Positions 1 through 11,226 of a stretch of DNA of 64,000 nt are shown piece after piece. The translations under genes and the position numbers were made by a program. The notes below the pieces were generated by a model. It had not been told where the DNA came from. It saw only the letters and a list, made by a program, of their open reading frames with translations, and made no database searches. The number at the start of each line of letters is the position of its first letter. Within the stretch, counting starts at the first letter, position 1. Location of the stretch: positions 248,001 through 312,000 of the forward strand of contig NW_026516673.1 in NCBI RefSeq assembly GCF_025766255.1, given 5' to 3'. The stretch is from Zychaea mexicana. Lineage: Eukaryota > Mucoromycota > Mucoromycetes > Mucorales > Lichtheimiaceae.

Positions 1-3000
1 AATGAAGACACCAGTCAATGCAGTATCACCAGTGATCATGATGGTGCGTGTGGCGCCATTCTTGAGTTCAGTAATGTTTTCGGTGGTGTCATCTTTGAGC
101 TGATTCTTGAAAACGATGAGACCCATGAAGTGAATTTCTTCTTCCATTTGATCACGCGACCAGTTGCGGAAAGCTTCAATGCCACCGATTTGTTCCAAGT
201 CAAGTTCACGATGAGCCAAAGCAAGAACGTAACAGCCTTCGCGAGCAAGATTTGAAGTGGTCTTGTCATAGTCAGCAGGGATGGACTCGCTGTTGGACAA
301 TTCCTTAATCTTTTCATAAGCACCCTTGACAAAGATGTGAACCTTGTTAGTGTGTCGGTCCAAGACAGCGACAGACATGGACATGCGAGCGTGCACAAAT
401 TCGAATCGTTTCAAGACATCGACAGGAGTCTTGATTTCAGCAGTAGCGGGAGGCGACAGAGTATCCACAACATCATCACCAGATTCTTCAAGCTTCCATT
501 CGGACGAACGGAACATTTCGATATCGACAGGGTTACCAATGAACTGACCATTCAAGGTAGTCACGGCGTGGCAAGTAGCAAGACCAATTTGCATCAAACG
601 TGGAACCTCTGCCACGGTATCGACGCGCTTATCGAAAGCAGGAGGGCCAGTCTTACCCTTGCTGCTGTTGCTTTGGGCGTCGACAACATTCTCGAGGTCA
701 GCCACAGGCTGGGCACCATAGTAGTCCAGACCTTCACGAGTCAAGGTGCCGGTCTTGTCAAAACAGAACAATTGGACCTTGCCGGCCATCAAGATACGAG
801 GCAAATCAACACAGAAGATCTGCTTGCTTCGGAGACGTCCAGCAGAAACAGACTGACCAATGACCAAAGCGGCAGGGAGCAAAGGCGAAATCAACTGAGC
901 GATGGCAAACATGGCGTAGAGCCAGGCACTGGTACCAGTAGCATAAAGCCAGATAGCCAAACCAAGACAGACGAGACCACAGCATAGCAAGATGAGGATA
1001 GTAATCTTGATTTGCTCATTGAAAATGAAAGACACTGGCGAGGGGAAAAGGATCTTCTTGACAAGTTCACCCTTGTCGGTACCAGTACCGGTCTGAGTAG
1101 CCACAGCAGTAACGCGGCCACCTTGTTCGGTGGGCTGGGCTTGCGAAATGGTAGTACCACAGAAGATGGTGGAAATCTTGCTAGAACCCATACGGTCATA
1201 GGTGGTAGAGTCGTCAGAGCGAACTGGGAACTTACGGATAGGAAGAGGTTCACCAGTCAACGAGGATTCATCAACGACAATGTTACCAGTGAGGACAACA
1301 GCATCACAGGGTACAGTCTTGCCGTCAGCCACTTCAAAGATATCACCAGGAACCATATCAGCAGTTGACAATTCTTGCCAGGTACCATCACGTAAGATGT
1401 TGATTGAGTCGGTGAATTCGGCCATCTTCTTGATGCGGCGTTCAGATCGAAGGCGCACAAACACCTTGACAAAGGCAGACAGAAGAATGACAGCAGTGTC
1501 GGCAACACCGACCTCCCCTGTGAAACACAAACAAAAGAAAATTCGTTTAAATATACAAGCTACTCACAACAACACTACCACCATGGAAAAATGAACAGAG
1601 AGAAACTTACAGTAGGCAAAGTAGTAGAAGAGCCAAAGCGCAGTGAATTGGTAGGTATAGAAGAAGGACGAGAATTCACGCAAGACAGCCATGGCAATGT
1701 TGGGAACGTACACATTGATAAAGTTGGGACCAACAAGTTCTTCACGCTTAACAGCTTCGTCAGCGGACAAACCCTTCTTTAACTCGGCCATATCAGCATT
1801 GGTCTCACCCAAAACAAATTCGTGCGGGGTGAAAATTTGAGTCTCGGGGTGATAGACATAGCGAGTGCACTGGTACACAAAGAAGCGAGCACCGGAGCGA
1901 GTGGAACGCATGGCAGAAGTGGTAATGACGACATCAAGACCAAAAATGCGACGAGCATGTTGTTCCAACCATCGAACGGAATCAGTAATCTTATCACTGC
2001 GGTCCTGCAAGAAAATAGTGGCTATGGAAAATAAAATATATAGTGTGTAACATGTCAGTAAATAATCGGTATACCCCTATTTGCGCAAGATCGTCTTTAT
2101 CTGGGCTTGCGACACTTACGTGGTTCGTGCTTTTCAACCTGAACATAGTTCGCTTCAGCATAGGCGCACTTGATGCGGAAGAAGTTCATCAGACGATTCT
2201 TGAAAACGGACAAACAGCCAAACCAGCCGAAGAAGATATACCTAAGTAGCACGTGGGATGTAAGCACATAAAACGATATTCGATTTTCCCCCACCTCGGA
2301 TGAGAAGGTGGATCACGGGACTATTTCCTGTTTTTAAAATGTGCTGCATAACTTACCACATGCCGATAAATGTACTAGACTGTACCAGCTGGTTGCCGCC
2401 AAAGAGAATATATTCGTTGTAGTAATCCCAGGTAAGCATGATCATGTAGGCAACCATTCCCAGGGTTTGAAGGATATACAGGAGGAAGCAGAACATGCCT
2501 AGGAAGTCTCGCTTGTATGCCTTGATGACCATCTGCTCCTCAGGCTCCAGAGACGAAGACATGTTGATCGATGCGTTGTCACCCTATGTATAACGCACGG
2601 GCAATGCAAGGTTGCCGGAAAAAGTTAGTTTCTTCGCAACAACAGTAACCATCTTTTCGAAACGTACCGATTTGCCAGCAACGTCGGGCTTCTTCTCACT
2701 GTCACTGTCCTTTTTCTCACCCACTACTTCAACATGCTCACTCTGTCGTTGACGAGCATACTGGTTGAACTTGGACATGTTGTACTATGGAAGAACCAAA
2801 AAACAACACAAGAAGCAGGCAGGTTTTTTAAGTATATGCATCTTTGCTTCCCACGTATCCCATGTAGTAAAAGAAAAACAAAGTACCTTTTCCAATGCTT
2901 GCTTATACAAAGTCCAGCCAATAAGCATGGCAGCGCACGAGCCATAAAAGACGTACAAGGCGATAAAGGCAGGTTCATGGAAGGTCAATTCGCCCGAAGG

Positions 3001-3605
3001 AGAAGGGCAAGTGTTCCACATCAATGAGGCAGGGTTGTTTGTCCATTGAACAACCGAGTCGACTTCAATACCGAGGTCCAAAGCACAGGCCTCGGCAGTT
3101 TGGGCAGTCAAGTTGGTAGCCAAGAAGTGTTCGATGTTCACTCGTTGGCCCGTGGCGCATGGGTAGACGTCACCAACAAATGAATCTTCAAAGGTACAAG
3201 AACAGGCAGATTTCAGATCGGAAGGGCAGTTGTCTCGGCACTCGCCGTCGACACAGTAGGTCTGACCCTCTGGACAGCTCGGACGGACACTTTCTGGACA
3301 TTGAGAGATGTCACGGGCGCAAATGTTGGAGCATGGATACTGGTTGTACGTCGGTAGTTCACAGCGGTTTCCGAAGACATCGAAGCCGTTCACTAATTTT
3401 TCCCAATGTAAAAGTTTTTAAGAGCGTGAGTTTTCATAAACACCGAAACTATCACTAGCAGCACCACTAAGGGAAGAAGAGACAGGGAGACAGTATGATG
3501 ATCGGTTTGTTTACCTTCGTTCCATGCAGGCGTTGCCTTCACCACGAGCGGGAGTGATACGCCCAGAATGAGGCATAGCAACCTAGTGGCAAAGCTAGAT
3601 CGCAT
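1..3605 (-). CDS. P5-like P-type ATPase with N-terminal signal peptide and cysteine-rich ectodomain (3' end outside window)
   Basis: Membrane ATPase; known P5B pumps move polyamines or cations across lysosome/vacuole membranes, but this substrate is unknown. Exons in transcript order: 3515-3605, 2887-3392, 2668-2784, 2357-2583, 2120-2241, 1611-2021 and <1-1517, together 997 codons. Residues 1-24 form a signal peptide. About residues 30-165 hold 13 cysteines, followed by a helix (about 168-190), more membrane segments, the actuator domain, and the phosphorylation site DKTGTLT near residue 744. The M4 segment aligns with the P5B PPALP signature, but reads SPLLPAAL (near 702). The actuator motif is TGEP instead of TGES (near 577), the nucleotide-domain KGAPE is KGAYE, and TGDN is TGDT (near 986). 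A signal peptide plus cysteine-rich ectodomain is not usual for P5 ATPases. Family call is firm; subgroup and function are open. Confidence 0.88.
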
Positions 3606-6600
3606 ATTGTTTGGTTCTACTCGAGGCCGTGGCAGTGGGTAGAAGAAAAAGAAGCGAGCAAAGGCCGATCGTGTTCATTTTATGGCACGGTAATTCCACG
3701 TCGCACAAGGTTTCCTGCCTGTCTGAATCCGTGCAAGCGCTGTTCTAAACAAGCTGGCCTTTGCCATGCTTCACCCGCATTATCTGTTTTAGTTTTCTCA
3801 CTCCTTGCGCAACCCCGCATGCTGCTGCCCAGAGCAAAAGATGGGGAAGGTGCGTAGGTTGCTGTTCATTGCTGCCATGTTACTGCCATACCCATCCCTC
3901 CCTCCAATTCCCCTTCTTTTTGATCCAGGAACATATGTGTTATCTTTCTCTCGTTTCAGAATCTGGCTTAAGACAGAAAAAAAATATCTCAGCGATGAGA
4001 AGTTACACAAGCAACAGACGATCTGGACGAAAGTGGCACGAAGCGCCCACAAATACGTCATAGCATGTTTCCCATTCAGCCGTGGTTTTTTTCTGAACGA
4101 GCGTGCGTGCGTGCGTCGACCCCACCTGTGGTAGAAAGTCCAACGGCATCGGACACGCCCATGCATATAGAAGGATCGCACAGAAGTAATTGCAAGTAGT
4201 GGGCGCATGCAGCTCACGGTAAGGCAATGCTTCTCTTTCTCCAAGGCCTGTAAACTCAGATGGGAAGCGACATCAGCTCAGGGCACTCTCTTTGCCAATG
4301 ATCTGTTTGTAAAGGGCCCCAGAGCCATGGGTGTATATGTCGGATGCTAAGATGGCGAGATTTGGAGCCCGTAATAGCTTGGTGCCGGAAACGAATTTTA
4401 TTCTCAGTTTTCTGTATAAGCCAAATAAGCTCCGAATACTCAGGTCACCTGGTTCACTTCTTGTGCCCAACGAAGAAAGACAATGGCAACAGAGCCTCTT
4501 TTTTTGTGGCGTGCCATTGCCGATAAATGGCAAGTGTACGCTTGATTATGCAGTACGACTAGCTGTGTGTGTGGTATGAACTTGTTGATTGCTAAATCTT
4601 TCGAGCCATTGTGCTTCTTATATGTCCGTGTATATTGCACATACAATTGCCAAAATTGACAGACCAGTATTTTCGAATTTTTTTTTCTGATCCAACCACT
4701 CCGCCGAGAGGTTAGGGTAGAAAACCTTTTTTTTTTCTGATGCTTCACCCCGCCGTTCGGCCCCTGAGAAACGGCCTGCGATTGGCTCGGGAAAAATGCC
4801 CGAACAGCGCTCACGTGCTCCTCAGCTGCGCAGAATTATTTCTGCTATACCTTAAACCGATAGTAGGTGGCCGACACAGCCACTGCATTGCATGCTATCA
4901 CCAGGAGCCAGCATGACCTGGTGTTGTGTACAAAGTAGAAAACACTTTACTCCTCTTTTGAGCATCAATGTATAAGTATGGGGTACTCATTATACAGAAA
5001 AAAGCTCGGGTGCGCGGTGTGTGTTTGTGGCATTAATCACAAATCTGCTGTAGAAGGAAGTCTGTGGTGTGTGTGTGTCTGGGCTTGTGTAATAAATCTT
5101 CTATTTCACTTTGGAGCCCCGAACATCGGCTCCTCCGCTTACCATTTCATTGCTGAATTCATAAAACCGCGCTCCCTGACTGTTGCTGTTGTCGTTGATG
5201 TAGCACAACTCATCCAAAAGGAGGGAAGATCAAAAAAAGAGAAAGAGGATCAAGCCAAGACTTTTTGTGCTCTTCCTCATCAAATTGATCATTGAGAAAT
5301 ACACACACAACGAGATAAGAGTAATTATGGGTCACCTAAATTTACGCATTAGTGTGAAATTTTGATAATAGTTAGTAATTCCTTAGAGAAGCTCTTCTCC
5401 ATGACGTTGTGAGAGTTTTTACGCCGTTGTTTTAATCTTCATACATTTTTTTTTGACAGCTCGGTATATCCAGTCATTTTGCTCTGTATGAGTAATAGCA
5501 TACCAAAAACGGAAACTACGTTGATCGGTGATACACTTCTTTGTCGGCTTAACAAATTTACTAAACCGAAGACCGACACACTGGCCAAGGTTAATACAGT
5601 CTATGACAGTTTAAAAAGAATATAAATGCTTAAGGGTGTGTAACTTCAACTCTATTTTATAAAAAGAGAGAGAGCCGCCATACACATAGTATTTCGATAA
5701 CTGTACTTGGTGCCACGAAGAAAATAAAGTATGTGCTTCCTCTTAACAAGTCATAGACGCGAGTTAGAACCAAAGAAATGAATTAACGTTCCTATCTCTG
5801 AAATGTGTTTGAACTCTGGGAATGTTGATTTACATACGTGTGAGGAAGTACGTAAATTAGAATTCATTATCATAAGAGACCAGCATCAATAATCATCTAT
5901 ATATACTATGCTCGACTTCATGGCACCATTACCAGGCGATATCACATGTTATAATTACTTTGTACCACACACTACATCAAACGAGAGTGTTTTGTTACTG
6001 ATGATAATAAACTTTAAAATCGACAAATGCAGCGGGTGAATCTTTGAAGCGTAACAAAACACTTCAAAAAACCATATATAGAACTTACTAGATACTACAC
6101 CAAGGTTTTTTAATAACATTTTAAAAGCTAAAATACTGATAAAAATCAACGCTATCATCAATTTCACATTGCAGGAGCACGTAACGGGAATTTGGGGAGC
6201 CGAGGGTACAACAATGATATATATTGTTAAAAATGTACTACAAAGTACTTAAATCTCTCAACTAATTAGAATGGGGATTGTTATCTATAAGCTGTTGGCT
6301 GTGTCAGCAAATCCTTTTGCTTATCAATAACAAGCCGTATCAACTCCTATCAGTGGTTGGTAACATTATTATTCTGTCTAAGGTTTTTGCATAACACTTC
6401 GCAGCCATCGACACATGTTTCCCTTTTCGAAACAACAGCAGCCGCTAACAATACGACAATATAAAAGTCGATCTACTGTATTGCGGGAAGATATGTAGCA
6501 CATTAAGTGTTATTGTCAAAGAAATTTTAAATGATTGTGAAAGCATACTCTTAAACTACCTGACGTGTGAATGGGGAAAAAAGCTCTTCCTCTTGTATCC

Positions 6601-6929
6601 CCATAATGACAAATTCGCCGGAATGACTGATCCAAATGTAGGGATCGGTACCACCTTGATTGTGGTTTTTACGAAATTTATAGATACTACAAGTCCACGG
6701 CTGTAATGGAATAAAGAATGTTGTAAGCTGGTCTCACCGAAAATATTTGGCATAATAAGAGAGGATGACTAAAGATTGCTACCGAACGATAACAATAATG
6801 TGACAAACAGCAATTATTGATAGATCGCAAGAAAGATTATGCTATCCAAATAGCGAGTTTATTGTGCTCATTGTATACAGAAAACTATAATATGCTGACC
6901 AGATGATATGTAGGGCTTGCTCATCCATA
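3606..6929. other. Intergenic, no gene recognised
   Basis: A 3.3-kb AT-rich stretch between the ATPase start and the 3' end of the isocitrate dehydrogenase gene. It has only short open frames without recognisable motifs, poly-T and TGCG/GTGT microsatellite runs (about 4100-4120 and 5010-5080). The first few hundred bases probably hold the ATPase promoter. I see no RNA gene or transposon ends. Confidence 0.6.
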
Positions 6930-8678
6930 TCAGAGTGCACTGATTACCGCATCCGTGAATTCACTTGTGCTGCTGTTCCCTCCCATATCCCGAGTTCTAG
7001 CCTACATTATTACAAGCATAAAATGTTAAGAAATTTTGAAATCATAGTTAAAAGACATCCTTTCTCCCTACCTTTCCGCTTTCGATAGTACGATATACTG
7101 CGGTAGAGATACGATTAGCATGTTCATCTAGGCCTATGTGGCGCAGCATCATCACAGAGCTTAATATCATGGCGGTCGGATTGGCCACATTGCTGCCACT
7201 GATATCAGCGCCTACATGGCGGCAGCCCTATTTGTTTTTCGATGAGGTATTGATTTCTAATAAGAATCAGAGAGATAAACGGTGGAACGATGAGAAAGAA
7301 CATATACTAACCGGTTCAAATACAGCGTACTCTCTGCCAAAGTTGCCACCAGGTATAATACCAGGTCCGCCCACCAATCCAGCGCCAACGTTTGAGAGAA
7401 TACTTCCGTACAAGTTGGGCATTACCATCACGTCAAATTGTTGGGGTCGCGAGACAAGTTGCATAGATGCATTGTCGACGATCATGTCATTGAGAGTGAT
7501 ACCAGAACCAGCATACTCCTTGGCAACGTTGCGGCAAGTCTCCAAGAACAATCCATCACCCAATTTCCTGGTTAACAATATTGATTTTAAAAGAATGAGC
7601 ATAAGATCATAGTAGTTATAATATCCCGCGCCAATGGATGTGATTATTCTCAGCGACTTACATGATGTTGGCCTTGTGGATACATGTGACCTTTTTGCGG
7701 TTGTTTCTCAGGGCAAAGTCAAAAGCAAAGCGTGCAATTCGTTCTGTCTTGGCTCGAGTGACGATCTTGAGCGACTCGACAACGCCAGGAAACGACTACA
7801 TTAATCAACATTACAGTAAGAGATGTTAGATGTAATTATCAAGCTTATCACATTCTGTGTAAAGGTAAAATAGCAAACCTGATGCTCAAGACCGGAATAC
7901 TCGCCCTCGGTATTCTCCCGGATGATGGCAAGATCCACATCTTTAAATCTTGAAGGGATACCGGGGATGTTTCTGATCAAAGATATCGATCCATAAATAT
8001 CGAGATCCTGTAGTCAAGTAATACTTCATATTAGACTCGCCACAGATTTTTTTCTTTCCCCATTTCTGCCTTTAATCTCCTGAAGGGAGACATATCTATG
8101 GTATTTCTTACCTTGCGCATAGATACGTTGAAAGACACGTGGCCCAGCTTTGAAACAGGCGTGTAAAGGGTACCTTTAAGACCGACTTTGTTGCGACGAA
8201 GCGATTCAAGTGTATCTTTCATAAGCGTGTCGCCCGTAGTAACGTGACCCGACAAGTCAAACTGCTCCCACTCAACAGGTGCATTAGATGCAGCAAAGAC
8301 AGCCTTGACAGCCTCGGAGAGTTCCTTGCCAACGCCGTCACCAGGAACTAGAGTGACAGTATGTTTGGTTTTATCTCTAACCTCTCTCTACGAAGGCATA
8401 TACGTCATGAAATTCTATTTTTCAGTTTCCACCTTCTTCTCCTTTTACGCTTTTCCGCACTTTGACCAACAACAGAAAGAAAATACTTTACAGCTCGTTG
8501 GCCGAGTGAGGGTTCTCTAGCATTCTTTAAAGCGGCGTTCGTGGTAGCCAAAGTCCGCGTCGTCATGGCCTGTGCGATGGTAAGAAAGGTTGGCAAAGAT
8601 TTCAATAATGTTCGCGTGTTTAATTACCTTAGCAACCACGTTGCTGCGCAAAGGAGTACCGCGAGCAAATTTCAGCAT
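6930..8678 (-). CDS. IDH1: Isocitrate dehydrogenase [NAD], mitochondrial, regulatory-type subunit
   Basis: Subunit of the mitochondrial NAD-dependent isocitrate dehydrogenase of the TCA cycle. Eight exons close in frame to 383 aa: 8628-8678, 8492-8569, 8112-8387, 7879-8007, 7662-7795, 7312-7567, 7072-7227 and 6930-7001. The start gives a basic presequence ([13 protein letters not shown]). Visible family motifs are [63 protein letters not shown] and [11 protein letters not shown]. The substrate-site arginine-rich pattern of the catalytic subunit is not evident, and the PGDGVGKE and EYSGLEHQ forms resemble yeast Idh1, so I favour subunit 1. Exon 3 was started at the TAG acceptor giving phase 0; a slightly different junction there is possible. 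Confidence 0.93.
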
Positions 8679-8810
8679 TTTTTATACTTATTTTTTTTAT
8701 TGAATGCAGATTTATGGAAAAGGAAAGAGGAATGAAAGAAGTGGGAGGGGGAGGGTGTGCGGGCTCAACGAAACGCAGGATTACCGTGACGGTCAACCAC
8801 ACGCTTCTAT

Positions 8811-10593
8811 TTAGCCCCGTGATCTGTGAGATCCAATGTAGATAGCCTTGCCGTTGTGGGTATACTAGTACACGTCATTATGTTGATATGAAACAAGGTC
8901 AAACTATCGTTCAAAAGCTCTTACTGAACAAACCTTGTAGTTCTTGTCGAAAATCAGACCTTCAGGCAATATAACGCTTCTGTAAAAGTCTAGTTACATT
9001 CCGTCAGCAAATGCGTAATAACAATGCATTGGTTTGTGTTACTTACTGCTACACTGATATCCAACGCTATATGGGTGGGATTTAAAAGGAAAACCGTAAT
9101 TCGTCAATTTAGTTCATGATGGCCTAAGACGCAAATGAGATTTTTCAGCTTACCGGTGAGGTATATAGGTTGAAAAAAGACCCCACTATGCCACTCGTGT
9201 TAATACACACCGCGTTGAAATATAACTTGATTTACTACTGCCATGCTTTTTCAACTTTTTACCTTATCACCACATCCGTATTTTTTGGCCGTCTTTGTAA
9301 GAAGAAAAGGCCAGTCAGCGATCATTCAAAACGCGTATATTCGGTTAAATTGTACGTACCTCCAGAAACAGATTTTTTTCCTCTTCCGTCCATTCGGTAA
9401 CCCATTGCTCCTACAACGCTCTTTGAGCATATTGAATCCAAGAAACCTAAATAGTTTTTACTTACAACATCCGGCTCAGTATGTCGATAAAAGTATGCGT
9501 TTGGATTTTTCTTAAACATCAGTTTTGCCACCACCTAATAAAAAAGCACGCAGTTAATGCATAATTACTGCGTGACGATAGTCCGTATAAGAAGCTAGAT
9601 ACACTTGCCTTTGCGTTAACGCGGGATCCTCCCTTTTTCTTTCCAGTACCCAGTGGATCTTTGTAAGAAAAAGTACCACCTCCATTCTTTTCCCAAGCGT
9701 CAGCTGCATTGTTTTCAAAGCCGTGCTTTGCCATCAGCTCCGGGTTGATCCAACCTATGAAAGAACATAAATAGCGTAAACAAGCTGTAATTTCAGTGAA
9801 AATTGATGGATGAGAATATGCCTACTCGTGTAATGTCCATCTGTCCTGTACGCATTCTGTCGCACTTTTCCATCAAAGTACTCATCCGCCTCCAGTAGTT
9901 TTCCCTCCAATAATTCATCTTCAGTAGTAATAAGTGCCTCAATATCCTCCTTGAGTTCATCTTGTTAGTTTACATCCTTTACAAAGGTGAAATAATGAAG
10001 ATCTTTTTTTGCACCTACTTCTGATCCTTGGACAGACTCGCCCGCATTAATTTGGATCTTGGGCGGCTCAATACCACGTAGACGTGATGATTTTCGTGCA
10101 GGTAGTGGATCAGCTTGTTTTTTCGTAGGTTTTCCTATAGCATAAAACATGTGACAGCGTGAGCGCGTGTTTATCCTTGTCGGTGTTGTTTAAAATACAG
10201 AATATGCGTTTATTCGTACTGATTCTCTTCTCGGTTTTGACAGGTATGCTTTATGGAAGAAGAAGACGAAGAAAAAAAATAAACGTTAGCCGAGAAAAGG
10301 GAAGACATACAAAAGCACAATTTTATCAGATTATGAACCGGCAGGTTTAAAAAATGGATCTCAAAACCTACTTTTCGGTATCTTTCTTAACGGACGCTGG
10401 TGCTGCTTGTTGTAATGCAGAGCGCGCTTCAACGAGGTTGAATTGTGCTAGTAGTTCGCGATTGCGTTCAATATTTTTTTGTCGTTCTATTTCTGTAGAT
10501 AAAGAAGAAAGTATATTTACGGTTGAATAATAAAGCACAGTATACACTAGATTTACAGTGATTCAATTTACCATAATCGTTTATTTCTGTCAT
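8811..10593 (-). CDS. Myb/SANT-domain protein with NPN-YFYR / WTEEE / RVGYQCSNFYR core
   Basis: Probable nuclear DNA- or chromatin-binding protein, not matched to a named gene. The N-terminus (MTEINDY.., exon 10572-10593) leads to a charged helix (exon 10372-10492), then a basic patch with RKSSRLRG near 10090. An acidic stretch follows (about 9830-9960), then NPELMAKHGFENN. The core reads KKNPNAYFYRHTEPDV, EQWVTEWTEEEKNLFLE, TAKKYGCGDK, WGLFSTYIPHR, VGYQCSNFYR. The Trp-rich helices are those of a Myb/SANT repeat. The core is split over microexons of 30 nt (9263-9292), 32 nt (9154-9185) and 20 nt (9047-9066), all in phase. One upstream intron seems to use a GC donor (near 9606). Stop at 8811-8813. 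The junctions around 10000-10150 are uncertain: two donor/acceptor choices are needed to keep frame. The protein at 47078-49087 has the same core. Confidence 0.82.
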
Positions 10594-11226
10594 TTTGTCA
10601 AAGTTTTGTCAAGGAAATTCTTTTACGAAATTCGCGGCAGTGTGCCAGGTACGCGGGTATCTTTCGGCGGACTTTTACTGTCAATAATTACTGCAATGCA
10701 CCCTTGACAATCGTGAAAATTGATGCGTCTTATAACGTCTATAGTTACTTACTTATGTGCTCTACTACACCGTTTAATGATATTGATAAATGATAGTTTT
10801 TCACTAAAAGTGTGGCTTACAGCCATATTAGTGTAAAATAAGAAAGAAAATTAGCGGATGTCGGTATACAAGCAAAAGGTATTTTTCTTTATCTATATCA
10901 TTCAATGTCGCTATTATAAATAAAGGTGAAAGGTGTCAAAAACTTCTGCTATCATGTCCCTAGAGCTGCTAACACTTGCATTGCGTTAATCTTATTGTAG
11001 AAGATACAACATAGTCAATATGTGTACAAGAGCACCATTATACAGATAGTTATTTTGAATACACAAAACATTATGTATTTACTTTATATGAACTGCTGAC
11101 AGCTCAGAAAATATTAATCACAAGAAGTTGGTACTACACATAGGTTTAAATTTACAGGGGATACATAAACTCTATATAAAAAGAAGGGTTGAAAAGAACT
11201 ATATATATATTTTCTGAGGAGTCAGT
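10594..11226. other. Intergenic, no gene recognised
   Basis: AT-rich 0.6-kb stretch between the start of the Myb-type gene and the stop of the amine oxidase gene. It should contain the promoter of the former and terminator of the latter; no distinct motif was identified. Confidence 0.5.

Noticed and set aside
337..987. Plus-strand open frame of 216 codons
   Set aside because: It is the antisense of the ATPase coding exon, has no family motif, and the minus frame is clearly the real one.
3798..4244. Minus-strand frame of 148 codons upstream of the ATPase
   Set aside because: Composition is like non-coding DNA, no motif, and it overlaps equally long frames on the other strand.
4978..5295. Plus-strand frame with many cysteines (CVCG, CVCVWACV)
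   Set aside because: The cysteines come from a GTGT microsatellite; no splice partner or motif.
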